Source of the DNA: Erythrobacter aurantius
GTDB lineage: Bacteria; Pseudomonadota; Alphaproteobacteria; Sphingomonadales; Sphingomonadaceae
Reading direction: 5' to 3'
Length of the DNA stretch: 64,000 nt
NCBI RefSeq assembly: GCF_023823125.1
Contig: NZ_CP090949.1
Coordinates: forward strand, 992,001-1,056,000
In this document: piece after piece, positions 1 to 8,226 of the stretch
How positions within the stretch are numbered: the first letter of the stretch is position 1
Layout of the letters: each line of letters starts with the position of its first letter
Made by a program: the position numbers and the translations under genes
The notes under the pieces: model-generated
The model's database searches: none
The model's input: only the letters and a program-made list of their open reading frames with translations
What the model was told of the DNA's origin: nothing

Positions 1-769
1 CCAGCGCAGCGACGAACAGGTTGACCTTTGCATTCGGCGTCCCGGCCTTGGGGAAGGGCTGGCTGATGCAGTGTGTGCCGTCGACCCCGATTTCGATGCG
101 ATCACAGGCCGTCACGCCGGTTTCGTCGACCCGCATATAGGCGATCGCCGTGCCGTCGGGGTGCCACCAGAAGCCGGTGTCGCGGGCGAATTCCTCCTGC
201 GCCACGAATTCGGCGACGCCATAGCGGATGCCGGGTTCAGCCGGCGGGGAGATACGGCGGATGAGGGCGTCGGAGGCATCGGCCAGCCACAGCTCTCCCT
301 CCGCAATGCAGGCGATGTGGGTGCCGACCGGTGCCGGTTGCACGTCGGTTACATCGGGCGGGGTGATCTGCGCGAAGTGTCCGGTGGCAATGTCGATCCG
401 CACCGTGCCGCTGCCGGTCGCGGCCAGCACAAAGCCGCCGCACGGCGTCCAGGCCAGCGCGCCGATGCCATGGTTGAACTGCCGCTGGCGTTCCCGGCGC
501 GCGGCTTCCTCGTCCGAAAGCCTGCCCCTGATACGCGCATCATCGCCGCGCAGCAGCAGGCGCGGCACCGCGCCCGACTTCGCTTCGCAAAGCCACAGGT
601 CGAAGCGCTCCGGCGTCGCGGCATCGGCGCGCTGGTAGGCGATTCTTCGGCTGTCGGGCGACCATGCCAATTGGCCCACCACGGGGCCATCGAGGCTGGG
701 GGCTGCAAAGATCCTCTCAAGCGGGAGCGTGGATAGGAATTGTCGTGCAGTCAGGACGGCCGTCGTCAT
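1..769 (-). CDS. S9 family peptidase (dipeptidyl-peptidase IV type), N-terminal part
   Basis: The visible 256 codons start at an ATG whose last bases overlap the stop of the MaoC gene (ATGA), so the two are translationally coupled. The frame is open to the window edge, where the catalytic C-terminal hydrolase domain would lie. The reading frame resembles the beta-propeller domain of DPP-IV/prolyl oligopeptidases: a WSPDSRRIAY blade near residue 38, several blade-like repeats, and the characteristic stretch GFWWHPDGTAIAY followed by MRVDETGV close to the edge. The family removes dipeptides from peptide N-termini, often after Pro or Ala. No clear signal peptide is seen. It is the second gene of an operon preceded by operator 1, which suggests a role in peptide breakdown. 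The Ser-Asp-His triad cannot be checked here. Confidence 0.85.
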   Translation of the reverse strand, partial: MTTAVLTARQFLSTLPLERIFAAPSLDGPVVGQLAWSPDSRRIAYQRADAATPERFDLWLCEAKSGAVPRLLLRGDDARIRGRLSDEEAARRERQRQFNHGIGALAWTPCGGFVLAATGSGTVRIDIATGHFAQITPPDVTDVQPAPVGTHIACIAEGELWLADASDALIRRISPPAEPGIRYGVAEFVAQEEFARDTGFWWHPDGTAIAYMRVDETGVTACDRIEIGVDGTHCISQPFPKAGTPNAKVNLFVAAL

Positions 770-1272
770 TCGCGCTGCCCGTCCGGTTCCGGAGCGGCGA
801 AGTGATGGACACCGTCATCGACCCACATCACCAGCCATTCACCGGCAAGCGCCGGCTTTTCCTCGCCTTCGATTTCGACCGTCACGCCGTAACGCCGCAG
901 TTCCCGGCCGGCCCCGCGCGGCTCGTTGGCGATCAGCGTGAAGATGCCGCGCAGACGCGATCCGACCACGACCGTGTTGGGCAGGCGCATCCGGTCGAAG
1001 CCGTAGTTGAGCGCATAGCCGGTGCGATCGGTGGTGACCGCATCGTGAAAGAAGTGGGTGAGCAGCGACATGGTGAGAAAGCCGAAGGAAATCGTCTTGC
1101 CATGCGGTCCATGCGCAGCGGCATATTCGGGATCAATATGCAGGCGATCGGGATCATTGGTGTTGAGGCCGAAGGTGGTGATGCGATCCTGATCGATGGT
1201 CATCCAGTCCGACACCGCCTGCTGGCCACCCCGATGCCAGATCGTGTCGGCAATGCCTTTTGGTTTCGCCAT
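766..1272 (-). CDS. MaoC-family hot-dog dehydratase
   Basis: A 168-residue single-domain hot-dog protein. The hydratase motif is visible as NDPDRLHIDPEYA followed by GKTISFGFLTMSLL, matching the D-x-(N)P-x-H signature and the conserved helix of (R)-enoyl-CoA hydratases and MaoC-like proteins. ATG at 1272 is chosen because a strong ribosome binding site (GGAGGA) precedes it; a longer in-frame reading runs back into the operator and is unlikely. It is the first gene of an operon with the S9 peptidase (4-nt overlap) and is divergent from the TetR gene. It probably hydrates an enoyl-CoA-type intermediate, but the substrate is unknown. A MaoC gene joined to a peptidase is unusual and hints at a lipidated or acyl-containing substrate. 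Confidence 0.88.
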   Translation of the reverse strand: MAKPKGIADTIWHRGGQQAVSDWMTIDQDRITTFGLNTNDPDRLHIDPEYAAAHGPHGKTISFGFLTMSLLTHFFHDAVTTDRTGYALNYGFDRMRLPNTVVVGSRLRGIFTLIANEPRGAGRELRRYGVTVEIEGEEKPALAGEWLVMWVDDGVHHFAAPEPDGQRE

Positions 1273-1306
1273 TTTCCCTGTCCTCCGCCCGTTCCCGTAC
1301 CCGCCA

Positions 1307-1334
1307 ATCATAGGAAGGAGACCGGGGCTGTCAA
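1307..1334 (-). promoter_or_regulatory. Sigma70-type promoter of the MaoC-S9 operon
   Basis: On the minus strand a perfect -35 TTGACA (1334-1329) is followed after 16 bp by TATGAT (1312-1307). Operator 1 begins only 2-3 bp upstream of the -35 box, so a regulator bound there would touch RNA polymerase. Prediction from sequence only. Confidence 0.6.
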
Positions 1335-1336
1335 AT

Positions 1337-1360
1337 AAAATTGGGATTAGTCCCAATTTT
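1337..1360. promoter_or_regulatory. Operator 1: perfect 10-bp inverted repeat
   Basis: AAAATTGGGA (1337-1346), spacer TTAG, TCCCAATTTT (1351-1360). The core reads AAATTG-N10-CAATTT. It lies between the divergent MaoC and TetR genes. The same layout (AAAYTG-N10-CARTTW) recurs at 2148-2169 and 10489-10510. By position and symmetry it is the likely site of the adjacent TetR-type regulator. Confidence 0.75.
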
Positions 1361-1415
1361 AGGAAATGCCGGGTTCAGGTTGCGCAAACGGGTGACACGG
1401 CCTAGCGGTGGTAGG

Positions 1416-2147
1416 ATGAAAGCGGCCGAGGCAGACATGGTCATGGAACAGCAAGGCGCTGGTCTGGCGAATCCGCCGCTGAGCTATGCCGAACACCTGT
1501 CGGCGCAGATCGGGCTGGCCAAGCGCAAGGGAGAGCGCACCCGGCTGCGCCTCAAGGCGGCGGCAGCGCGCTTGCTGGGCGAGGTCGGCTATCGCGATCT
1601 CAGGGTGTCGGACATTCACGAGGATGCCGACGTCTCGAACGCGCTGTTCTACGTCTATTTCAAGAACAAGGAAGAGATCTCGCAGGAAGTGCTCGACGGC
1701 TTCCTCGCCTTCCTCGAAGGCTTCCCCGAACGCGAGCGCCCGCTCGAAACCCGATTCGCTTCGATCGCGCACGGCAACCTGCGCTATGCGCAAATGTTCC
1801 AGGCCAATGCCGGGCTGATGCGCTGCGTCTTCCAGTTCGCCGACGAGTTTCCCGACTTCGCCGCCAAGTGGCATGCATGGAACGCCCGTTGGCGTGAACG
1901 CACCACCCGCGCGCTGCTGCGCCAGCGCGACATTGCGCTGAAAGACCGGGTGGAGATTGATGTTGCGGTGACGGCGCTGGGTTCGATGGTCGATGCTTTT
2001 CTGCGCCTCGCCTTCATCGAAAACGAGCCGACCATCGCCGGAACGCGCTACGCCGACGATCCGGCGGCGCTCGCCGACCTGCTAACGAAGCTGTGGCTGA
2101 GGGCCCTGTTCGCTCCCGATCCCGAAGACGGCTCCGCTAAAAAATAG
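1416..2147 (+). CDS. TetR/AcrR-family transcriptional regulator
   Basis: 243 residues from ATG 1416, preceded by GGTGGTAGG; ATGs at 1437 and 1443 are also possible. The N-terminal three-helix DNA-binding domain spans roughly residues 38-90: KGERTRLRLKAAAARLL, then the helix-turn-helix GYRDLRVSDIHEDADVSNALFYVYF, with the usual Y-x-Y-F-K-N-K-E end. The C-terminal two thirds is a helical ligand domain of TetR type. The gene is divergent from the MaoC-S9 operon across operator 1, and its stop codon abuts operator 2, so it very likely governs itself and its neighbours. The effector is probably the peptide-like substrate or a breakdown product (inference). Confidence 0.88.
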   Translation: MKAAEADMVMEQQGAGLANPPLSYAEHLSAQIGLAKRKGERTRLRLKAAAARLLGEVGYRDLRVSDIHEDADVSNALFYVYFKNKEEISQEVLDGFLAFLEGFPERERPLETRFASIAHGNLRYAQMFQANAGLMRCVFQFADEFPDFAAKWHAWNARWRERTTRALLRQRDIALKDRVEIDVAVTALGSMVDAFLRLAFIENEPTIAGTRYADDPAALADLLTKLWLRALFAPDPEDGSAKK

Positions 2148-2169
2148 AAACTGGGCCTATAATCAGTTT
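2148..2169. promoter_or_regulatory. Operator 2: AAACTG-N10-CAGTTT inverted repeat
   Basis: AAACTG at 2148-2153 and CAGTTT at 2164-2169, directly after the TetR stop codon. A TTGACA at 2174-2179 follows 4 bp downstream, as at operator 1. I see no convincing -10 box. Inner bases GGCCTATAAT resemble operator 3 (AGCCTAATCC). It likely controls the serine hydrolase-MFS operon. Confidence 0.7.
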
Positions 2170-2225
2170 TTCGTTGACAGCCCGCCGACCCGCCCGCAGT
2201 TTCATCGCTGAGGGAGGGCGGATAA

Positions 2226-3827
2226 TTGGCAGATGGTGCGGCGGCAATGGAGATGGCGGAGCCTGACGCCCTGTCGCGACTTGAAGGCCTGTTCGCCCGC
2301 TGGGACAGCGCCAGCGCGCCGGGCCTTGCCGTCGGTATCCGCCACCGCGGCGAGATCGTCTTTCGGCGAGCCTATGGCATGGCCAGCCTTGAGGCACGCC
2401 GCGCCCTGACCCCGCGCTCGCGCATCCGGATCGGCTCGACGTCCAAGCACATGACCGCGCTGCTGGCGCTGCTGCTGGCGGAGGAGGGCCTTCTCGATCT
2501 CGATGCGCCGCTGCGGCGCTGGCTGCCCGAACTGATCGGCCCAGAGGGTGAGGGCACGCTGCGCCAGCATGCCCAGCACCGCGCCGGAGGGCGGTGTTAC
2601 TTCGATCTCTCGGTGATCGCCCATCTCGACGCGGTCCCGCCCGCCGGACGCGCGCTCGATCTGGCGTGCCGTCAGGCGGGCCGCAACTTCGCGCCGGGCA
2701 GCGCGATGATCTACTGCAATTCCAGCTATCACCTGATGGCGCTGGCGATCGAGCGCGCGGGCGGCGCGCCGTTCGAGACGCTGCTGCGCGACCGGCTGTT
2801 CTCGCCGCTCGGGATGCATGACACAGCCTCGATTCCGGACGACCGCGAGATCGTGCCGGGCATGGCGACGCTGCATGTGCCCGCGGCCGGCGGCGGCTGG
2901 CGGCGGGGCCTGTTCCCGAACCCCGACGTGCGGGGCGAGGGCGCGGTGGTCTCGACCATCGACGACATGCTGATCTGGACGGCGCACCTGCTTTCCCGCG
3001 ACCGCTTCGGGAATGCCGAAAGCTGGCGGCAGTTGCTCGAACGCCCGGCCTATCCCGATGACGCGAACGGCAAATATGCGCTCGGCCTGATCCATGGCGA
3101 GCATCGCGGCCGGGCGGTGATCTATCATGCCGGCGGGGTGATCGGGGGGCTGAGCCAGATGCTGATCTTCCCCGATGAGGCGCTGGAAATCGTTATCCTC
3201 GCCAATGGCGCGCCCGAGGCCGATCCGGCGGCGCTCGCGCTGGCGGCGGCGGATATCGTGCTGGGCGAGGATGCGCAGGCGAGCCCCCCGGTGCCCGCGC
3301 CTGCGGGCTTGGCGGGAAGCTGGGCTTCGCACGCAACCGGCATGATCTATCACCTTGCCGCCGACGAAGCGGGGTTGCGGTTGGGAGTGGTGGGCGGGCC
3401 GCCGGTGGTGCCGCTGACCCCTCGCGACGGGGGCGCATGGATCGCCGAGCCGCCGACGCTCTCGCCGCTTGTGGTGGACCCTGCCGAGCTCGCCAAGGGC
3501 GCAATCAGGATCCGCTTCGGCGGCGCGGCGGCGCGCTACCACCCGCGCCGCGACGGCGAGCGGCCCGACAGCCTGCCTGCGCGCCTGCTCGCCGCCCCCG
3601 ATGCCGAAGCCGAGGCCCGGTTCGAGCGCACCGCCGAGCGCGATCTGCTCCACATCAGCGACCCCTTCGGCACCAACACCATGGCGCTCGACTGGCACGA
3701 TCACCGCATCGCGCTGGCGACCGCGACCAGACCCGGCCTGCCTTACACCGCCGCCATCCTGCTCGATACCGATGGCGCTGCCTTCACGCTCAACACCGCG
3801 AGGACACGATGGCTGAGATTCACCTGA
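2226..3827 (+). CDS. Serine hydrolase, beta-lactamase (class C) family, long form
   Basis: 533 residues from a TTG start, supported by an AGGGAGGG ribosome site 7 nt upstream; the next ATG (2247) has none. The penicillin-binding/class C fold is marked by S71-T-S-K74 (nucleophile and lysine), Y163-C-N, and Y-H301-A-G. The family includes class C beta-lactamases, D-aminopeptidases, esterases and MlrB, which opens linearised microcystin. A C-terminal beta-rich extension of about 200 residues follows the catalytic domain. No signal peptide is seen, so it is probably cytoplasmic. It is a paralogue of the protein at 6607-8226 (shared GWRRGLFP and RGEGA-ST-DDM). The usual H-T-S-G loop reads HRAGG here. 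It overlaps the MFS gene by 19 nt. Peptide, amide or ester substrate unknown. Confidence 0.87.
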   Translation: MADGAAAMEMAEPDALSRLEGLFARWDSASAPGLAVGIRHRGEIVFRRAYGMASLEARRALTPRSRIRIGSTSKHMTALLALLLAEEGLLDLDAPLRRWLPELIGPEGEGTLRQHAQHRAGGRCYFDLSVIAHLDAVPPAGRALDLACRQAGRNFAPGSAMIYCNSSYHLMALAIERAGGAPFETLLRDRLFSPLGMHDTASIPDDREIVPGMATLHVPAAGGGWRRGLFPNPDVRGEGAVVSTIDDMLIWTAHLLSRDRFGNAESWRQLLERPAYPDDANGKYALGLIHGEHRGRAVIYHAGGVIGGLSQMLIFPDEALEIVILANGAPEADPAALALAAADIVLGEDAQASPPVPAPAGLAGSWASHATGMIYHLAADEAGLRLGVVGGPPVVPLTPRDGGAWIAEPPTLSPLVVDPAELAKGAIRIRFGGAAARYHPRRDGERPDSLPARLLAAPDAEAEARFERTAERDLLHISDPFGTNTMALDWHDHRIALATATRPGLPYTAAILLDTDGAAFTLNTARTRWLRFT

Positions 3828-5200
3828 GCACCCCCGGCCTGGCCGGTGCCGATGCGCCTGCAGCCCCCGCGCGGCCCTCGCTGGCCTATGCCTGGTATTC
3901 GCTCGGGGTGCTGGTGGTGGTGACGCTGTTCGCCTTCATCGACCGGCAGGTGATCATCCTGCTGGCCGAGCAGATCAAGGTGGCCTTCAAGCTCTCCGAC
4001 CTGCAGCTCGGGTTTCTGCAAGGCACGGCGGTGGCGCTGTTTTCGGCGGTGGCGGCCTATCCGCTCGCATGGGCGGCGGACCGGATCGACCGTCGGCTGG
4101 TGCTCTCGGTGTGCATCGCGGTGTGGAGCCTTGCGGTGGTCGGCTGCGGCCTTGCCCAGAGCTACACCCAGATCCTGATCGCCACCGCGATGGTCGCCGC
4201 CGCCGAGGCGGGGCTTGCGCCGATGACCTTCGCCATCATTCCCGAACTCTTCCCGCCCGAAAAGCGTCAGCTTGCCAATTCGGTGTTCGCGCTGGTTTCG
4301 GTCGCGACCGGTTCCATCGCGCTGGCGCTGGGCGGGGCGATGATCGCGGGGGTGGGGGCGCTGCAGCCTTCCTTGCCGCCCGATCTCGCCGGCCTGGAAG
4401 TCTGGCGCCTGTCGTTCTTCGCCGTTGCCTTGCCCGCGCCGTTCATGATTGCGCTGCTGTTTACCGCGCGGCTTGGCGGGCGCGGCAAGATGGCGCACGG
4501 GGCGGTGGAAGCCGCCGAACCGCAGCAGGAGGAGCCGGTCGGCTCGCTGGTCAGTTTCCTGTTCGATCGCGGGGCGGCGATGCTGCGGCTCTATGGCGCG
4601 CTGGGGATCGCCAATTTCGGCTATCAGGCGCTGCTCGCTTGGGTCGTGGTGATCGGCCTGCGCGCCTTCTCGCAGACCGAGGCCGAGGTCGGCGCGGCGA
4701 TCGGGCTGGCCGCGCTGGCGGCGACGCCTGTGGGTTTCGTATCCAGCCTTGCGCTGACGCGCCTGTTCGCTCGGCGCGTCGGTCCGAGCTTTCCGGTGCG
4801 GCTGCTGACCATCGGCTACCTCATTTCTGGCCCGATCCTCGGCCTGCTGTGGCTCGCACCCTCGGCAGAGGTGTTCTATGCGATCATCTTCGTGGGCTAT
4901 GCGATCAACATCACCATGGGCATGATCCTGCCGACCGCGATCCAGTCGCTCGCTCCCCCGGCGCTCAGGGCGCGGGCGATTTCGGTCAATTTCGTGGTCA
5001 ACGTGCTGCTCTCGTCGATTGCCGCGCCGCTGGTCGGGTTCCTGTCGGACAGCTTCGGCAGCGATCCCCGCGTGATCCTGACGAGCGCGCTGATGGTCAC
5101 GGTGCCGAGCCTGATCGTCGCGGGGCTGGTGCTGCTGACCGCGCAGAAGGCTTTCGGGGAGGCGCTGGCCGACGCGAAGGCGCGGGGCGAGGCGGCCTGA
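3809..5200 (+). CDS. MFS transporter (spinster/hexuronate-like)
   Basis: 463 residues with about 12 hydrophobic segments, starting at ATG 3809 inside the end of the serine hydrolase gene. The first loop carries FAFIDRQVIILLAEQIK, the DRQ/LL pattern common in the spinster-like and anion:cation symporter branches; WAADRIDRR after TM2-3 is the MFS motif A. The central cytoplasmic loop is short and Gln/Glu-rich. In this operon it probably imports the substrate, or a fragment released in the periplasm, across the inner membrane; export is also possible. MlrD of the microcystin cluster is also a transporter paired with a beta-lactamase-family hydrolase, but I do not claim orthology. It converges with the SnoaL-like gene with only 4 bp between them and no terminator. 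Confidence 0.88.
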   Translation: MAEIHLSTPGLAGADAPAAPARPSLAYAWYSLGVLVVVTLFAFIDRQVIILLAEQIKVAFKLSDLQLGFLQGTAVALFSAVAAYPLAWAADRIDRRLVLSVCIAVWSLAVVGCGLAQSYTQILIATAMVAAAEAGLAPMTFAIIPELFPPEKRQLANSVFALVSVATGSIALALGGAMIAGVGALQPSLPPDLAGLEVWRLSFFAVALPAPFMIALLFTARLGGRGKMAHGAVEAAEPQQEEPVGSLVSFLFDRGAAMLRLYGALGIANFGYQALLAWVVVIGLRAFSQTEAEVGAAIGLAALAATPVGFVSSLALTRLFARRVGPSFPVRLLTIGYLISGPILGLLWLAPSAEVFYAIIFVGYAINITMGMILPTAIQSLAPPALRARAISVNFVVNVLLSSIAAPLVGFLSDSFGSDPRVILTSALMVTVPSLIVAGLVLLTAQKAFGEALADAKARGEAA

Positions 5201-5204
5201 GGGG

Positions 5205-5558
5205 CTAGGGCGCCACCGCGCCTACCAGCGCGGGCGGCACCAGCCACAGATGTGTGATCGCGCCCTCGGCAACGCGGTAGATCGCGACCGCGTGGGAGCC
5301 GTCGGCATGGATCCGCTCCACATCCACCACCACCCCGCCGATGGCTGTGCGCTGCGTAATCGTAACGCCCGCGCGCGGCAGGCGGGCGAAGGTCGCCGAA
5401 TAGGCTTTGCGGATCTGGTCGCGGCCCGAAGCGAAGACGCGCCCGCTGGCAAGATCGGTCAGCACCGCATTCTCGGCAAAGCAGGCGACAAAGCCTTCGA
5501 GGTCGTGGGCGTTGTAGGTCTCGACCTGCCGCTCGATCAGGGTGTCGGCCTCGCTCAT
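5205..5558 (-). CDS. SnoaL-like / NTF2-fold polyketide-cyclase-type protein
   Basis: 117 residues from ATG 5558, overlapping the stop of the upstream serine hydrolase gene (ATGA). The N-terminus (QVETYNAHDLEGFVACFAENAVL) is the signature helix-turn of SnoaL_2/NTF2-like proteins, followed by a beta-rich half with GRDQIRKAY and VAIYRV. Such proteins act as isomerases, hydrolases or binding proteins with a cone-shaped pocket; catalytic residues vary and I cannot assign an activity. Last gene of the TonB receptor operon. Confidence 0.8.
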   Translation of the reverse strand: MSEADTLIERQVETYNAHDLEGFVACFAENAVLTDLASGRVFASGRDQIRKAYSATFARLPRAGVTITQRTAIGGVVVDVERIHADGSHAVAIYRVAEGAITHLWLVPPALVGAVAP

Positions 5559-6604
5559 GCGTCCAGCGCCGCAAACAGGTCGGCAACCAGCCGGAACAGC
5601 CGGTCGGGCGTCTCTGGCCGGGCCTGATTGATGGTGGCGGCAATGGTGATGTCGCGGTCGGGCAGGCACACGCCGACGCAGCCCCAGAAGCCCGCATGGC
5701 CCCATCCGAAGCGGCTGCCGACCGGGAACAGCATGAAGGCGTTGGAGTGGACGAAAAATGCTTCGGGCGCGCGGATCGCCGGGCTGATGAGGTAGGCGGC
5801 CGCCAGCGTGGCGGGGCGTTCGAACACCTCGCCCAGCACCAGCGCGCGGGTTAGTTTCGCCAGATCGCCGACCGTGCTGACAAGCCCGCCGCCGCCGAAC
5901 AGGTCGAAGGAGGGATCGTGCCCGCTGGCATCCTCTGCTCCCATGAACTGAGCGGCGCGGGTTCCGGCCTCGGCAGGGGCAGGCTCTTGCTCTTCCCACC
6001 AGGTGTGAACGAGGCCGATCCGGTCGTAACCGATCAACCCGCGCACCGCGGGACCAAGCGTCATGCCGGTCGCCCGCTCGATAATGTCGCCGAGGATCAC
6101 GTAGCCGGTGTCGGAATAGCGGAACAACTGGCCGGGCGGGGCGAGCGGGCGTCCGGCATCGAGCGCCAGCGCCACCTGTTCGGCGCGCGTCCAGCGCCGC
6201 TGCGGCTGGCTGATGACGGTGGCGGCATAGCTCGGCTCGGCGACATGATCGCGCAGCCCGCTGGTATGGCCGAGGAGCTGCGCCAGAGTCACTGCTCCCG
6301 GATCGATCCCCCCGACGGCGAGCTGCGCGGCAATGCCCGGATCGATCATCCCCGCAATCGGATCGTAGAGCCCAAGCCTTTCCTGCTCGATCAGCCGGAA
6401 CACCGCGCAGGCGACGACCATCTTGGTGGTGCTGGCGAGACGGAAGGGGGTGTCGGGGCGGGTAGCTGTCCGTCCGTCCATCAGGCGATGGGTGCTGGCA
6501 CCCGCCCACGTGAGGCCCAATCCGGGCGCCAGCACCGCCGCCAGCGCGCCCGGCACTGCCGGGTCTTGCGAAGCGTGTTCAAGAGCCTGTTGCAGCCGCT
6601 CCAT
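5555..6604 (-). CDS. Serine hydrolase, beta-lactamase (class C) family, short form
   Basis: 349 residues. Catalytic motifs: S58-T-T-K61, R-Y-S-D around residue 160 (the Y-x-N motif with Asp instead of Asn), and G-H-A-G-F-W-G near residue 300. The LLGHTSGL loop is intact, unlike in the 2226-3827 protein. No signal peptide is evident. The length fits a bare class C-type domain (D-alanyl carboxypeptidase/esterase EstB-like). It lies 2 nt downstream of the larger hydrolase and overlaps the SnoaL gene, inside a tightly packed operon headed by a TonB receptor. It is more distant from the other two hydrolases than they are from each other, so it may act on a different bond. Substrate unknown. Confidence 0.87.
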   Translation of the reverse strand: MERLQQALEHASQDPAVPGALAAVLAPGLGLTWAGASTHRLMDGRTATRPDTPFRLASTTKMVVACAVFRLIEQERLGLYDPIAGMIDPGIAAQLAVGGIDPGAVTLAQLLGHTSGLRDHVAEPSYAATVISQPQRRWTRAEQVALALDAGRPLAPPGQLFRYSDTGYVILGDIIERATGMTLGPAVRGLIGYDRIGLVHTWWEEQEPAPAEAGTRAAQFMGAEDASGHDPSFDLFGGGGLVSTVGDLAKLTRALVLGEVFERPATLAAAYLISPAIRAPEAFFVHSNAFMLFPVGSRFGWGHAGFWGCVGVCLPDRDITIAATINQARPETPDRLFRLVADLFAALDA

Positions 6605-6606
6605 GC

Positions 6607-8226
6607 CTAATCTGCCCGCGTGAACAGAAAGCCCCGGCCGCGCGGCGAGCTGACGCGAAAGCCGTTGATGGCCCCACCGGCGCGCTCAACCCGGATCATG
6701 GCACTTGGCGCGCCGCCCGCTTCCTCGCACACCAGCAGAAATTCCTCCGACAGGGCCTGCAACACCCCCGTAGTCAGCCCGAATTCGCCGCGCACCGCAA
6801 TAGTCGCAGGATCGCCCGGCACCAGCGTCGCGCGCGCCGCCAGATCGGCGCTGGCATAGCGGCCGTCAAGCGCCTCAAGCAGACGTTTTGCCCCGGCATC
6901 GTCGATGGCGAGGCGGCGCAGGGTCTCGCGCCGTCCGGATTCGCTGAAGGCGAGCGTTTCTGGCGGCGTGCTTCCCGACAGACCCGCCTTGTCGATGATG
7001 ATCGGGCCGAGCGCGGATTCCTCGAAGCCCACGACCAGCGCCGCGCCGTGATCGCGCATGATCGGGAAAGGCGGGGAGCCGACGACGGACAGACCGAGCG
7101 TCTCGCCAACCGCGCCGAACCCGACCAGCGTGCCGCTCGCGCCGCCATAGAACTGGCCGTCCAGCGCGGGGAAATCACCTGCCGCCGCCAGCGGGGGCAG
7201 GGGCGCGCCGATCGCATCTGGCAGCAGCGTTTCGAGAATGCGCCACGTTGTCGGCAAGGGCGGCAGGCGGCCGCCGTTGCTCAGCATCACGATGTCGAGA
7301 TCATGCACGGGCACATGCATAAGCTGCGCCGCGCCGCCGATAACGCCTCCGGCATGGTGGATCACCTCGATCCCGCGATGGTGGTGGCGGTGCAGGCCCA
7401 GCGCATAGATCGAACGCGTACCGTCGGGCAGCAGCGGTGCATCGGTCATCGCCCGCCAGCCTTCCGGGCTTGCGAGCCGGTGAGGGCCCTTCAATTCGTC
7501 CAGCCAGCGCAGCATGTCATCGACGGTCGAGATCATGGCCCCTTCGCCGCGGATCTCCTCGGTCGGGAACAGCCCGCGCCGCCAGCCACCGGTTGGCGTG
7601 GGAACGTGCAGGGTCGCCAGATCGGGGGTGATGGCATAGTCGCTCGGCGCCGAGGCTGTGGCCAGCATGCCTAGCGGCTTGAAGATGCGCCGGTCGAGGA
7701 AATCCTCGAACCGCTCGCCTGCCGCGCGCTCGATCACTGCCGAGAGAAGGTGGTAGCCGGCGTTGCAATAGGTCTGGCCATTGCCGGGCGCGAAGTTCGC
7801 CCCCGTCTGGCGTGCGATCATCTTCATCGCCCAGCCATCGGGGATCAGCGCGCCCCCGTTGGCGAGGCCGGCCCCGTCGAGGTGATCGCGGTATCCGCCC
7901 GTGTGGTTCATCAGCTGGCGGGCGGTCGGCACGGTCGGAAAGCCCGGCAAGTCCGGGACCCAGCGATCCACTGGCGCATCAAGATCGAGCTTGCCTTCTT
8001 CTGCCAGCAACAGCGCGGCAAAGCAGGTGAACTGTTTGCTTGAGGACCCGATCCGCATCCGGGTCGCCGGAGTGTTGGCGACGGCGTGCTCGATGCTCGC
8101 CATGCCGAAACCCCGGCGATAGATCACCGTCCCGCGCTGCCGGACGGCGATCACGCCCCCCGGTGCGCTGGTGCTGTCGGCCGGATCGACAAGCGCGTCC
8201 AGCAGGGCCCCGGCGTCTGCGCTCAA
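6607..8226 (-). CDS. Serine hydrolase, beta-lactamase (class C) family, long form
   Basis: 539 residues, with a TTG start that overlaps the receptor stop codon (TTGA), implying coupled translation; the first in-frame ATG lies too deep in the domain. Motifs: S61-S-S-K64, T-Y-C-N (Tyr motif), and I-H-H-A-G-G. The RQLMNHTGGYRD loop is intact. A beta-rich C-terminal half of about 200 residues follows, as in the paralogue at 2226-3827, with which it shares the NFAPG and GWRRGLFP segments. No export signal is visible. It probably hydrolyses an amide or ester in the compound taken up by the upstream receptor. Keeping two long paralogues in one regulon suggests two similar bonds or stereoisomers (inference). 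Confidence 0.87.
   Translation of the reverse strand: MSADAGALLDALVDPADSTSAPGGVIAVRQRGTVIYRRGFGMASIEHAVANTPATRMRIGSSSKQFTCFAALLLAEEGKLDLDAPVDRWVPDLPGFPTVPTARQLMNHTGGYRDHLDGAGLANGGALIPDGWAMKMIARQTGANFAPGNGQTYCNAGYHLLSAVIERAAGERFEDFLDRRIFKPLGMLATASAPSDYAITPDLATLHVPTPTGGWRRGLFPTEEIRGEGAMISTVDDMLRWLDELKGPHRLASPEGWRAMTDAPLLPDGTRSIYALGLHRHHHRGIEVIHHAGGVIGGAAQLMHVPVHDLDIVMLSNGGRLPPLPTTWRILETLLPDAIGAPLPPLAAAGDFPALDGQFYGGASGTLVGFGAVGETLGLSVVGSPPFPIMRDHGAALVVGFEESALGPIIIDKAGLSGSTPPETLAFSESGRRETLRRLAIDDAGAKRLLEALDGRYASADLAARATLVPGDPATIAVRGEFGLTTGVLQALSEEFLLVCEEAGGAPSAMIRVERAGGAINGFRVSSPRGRGFLFTRAD

Noticed and set aside
2520..2700. Possible compensated frameshift in the first serine hydrolase
   Set aside because: The segment between the Ser and Tyr motifs looks rearranged against its paralogue, but HRAGG aligns with the HTGG loop in frame and both sides match, so substitution is simpler.
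2202..3704. 500-codon minus-strand frame opposite the first serine hydrolase
   Set aside because: The plus strand carries the catalytic S-x-x-K, Y-C-N and H-A-G motifs; the minus frame has none and is a shadow.
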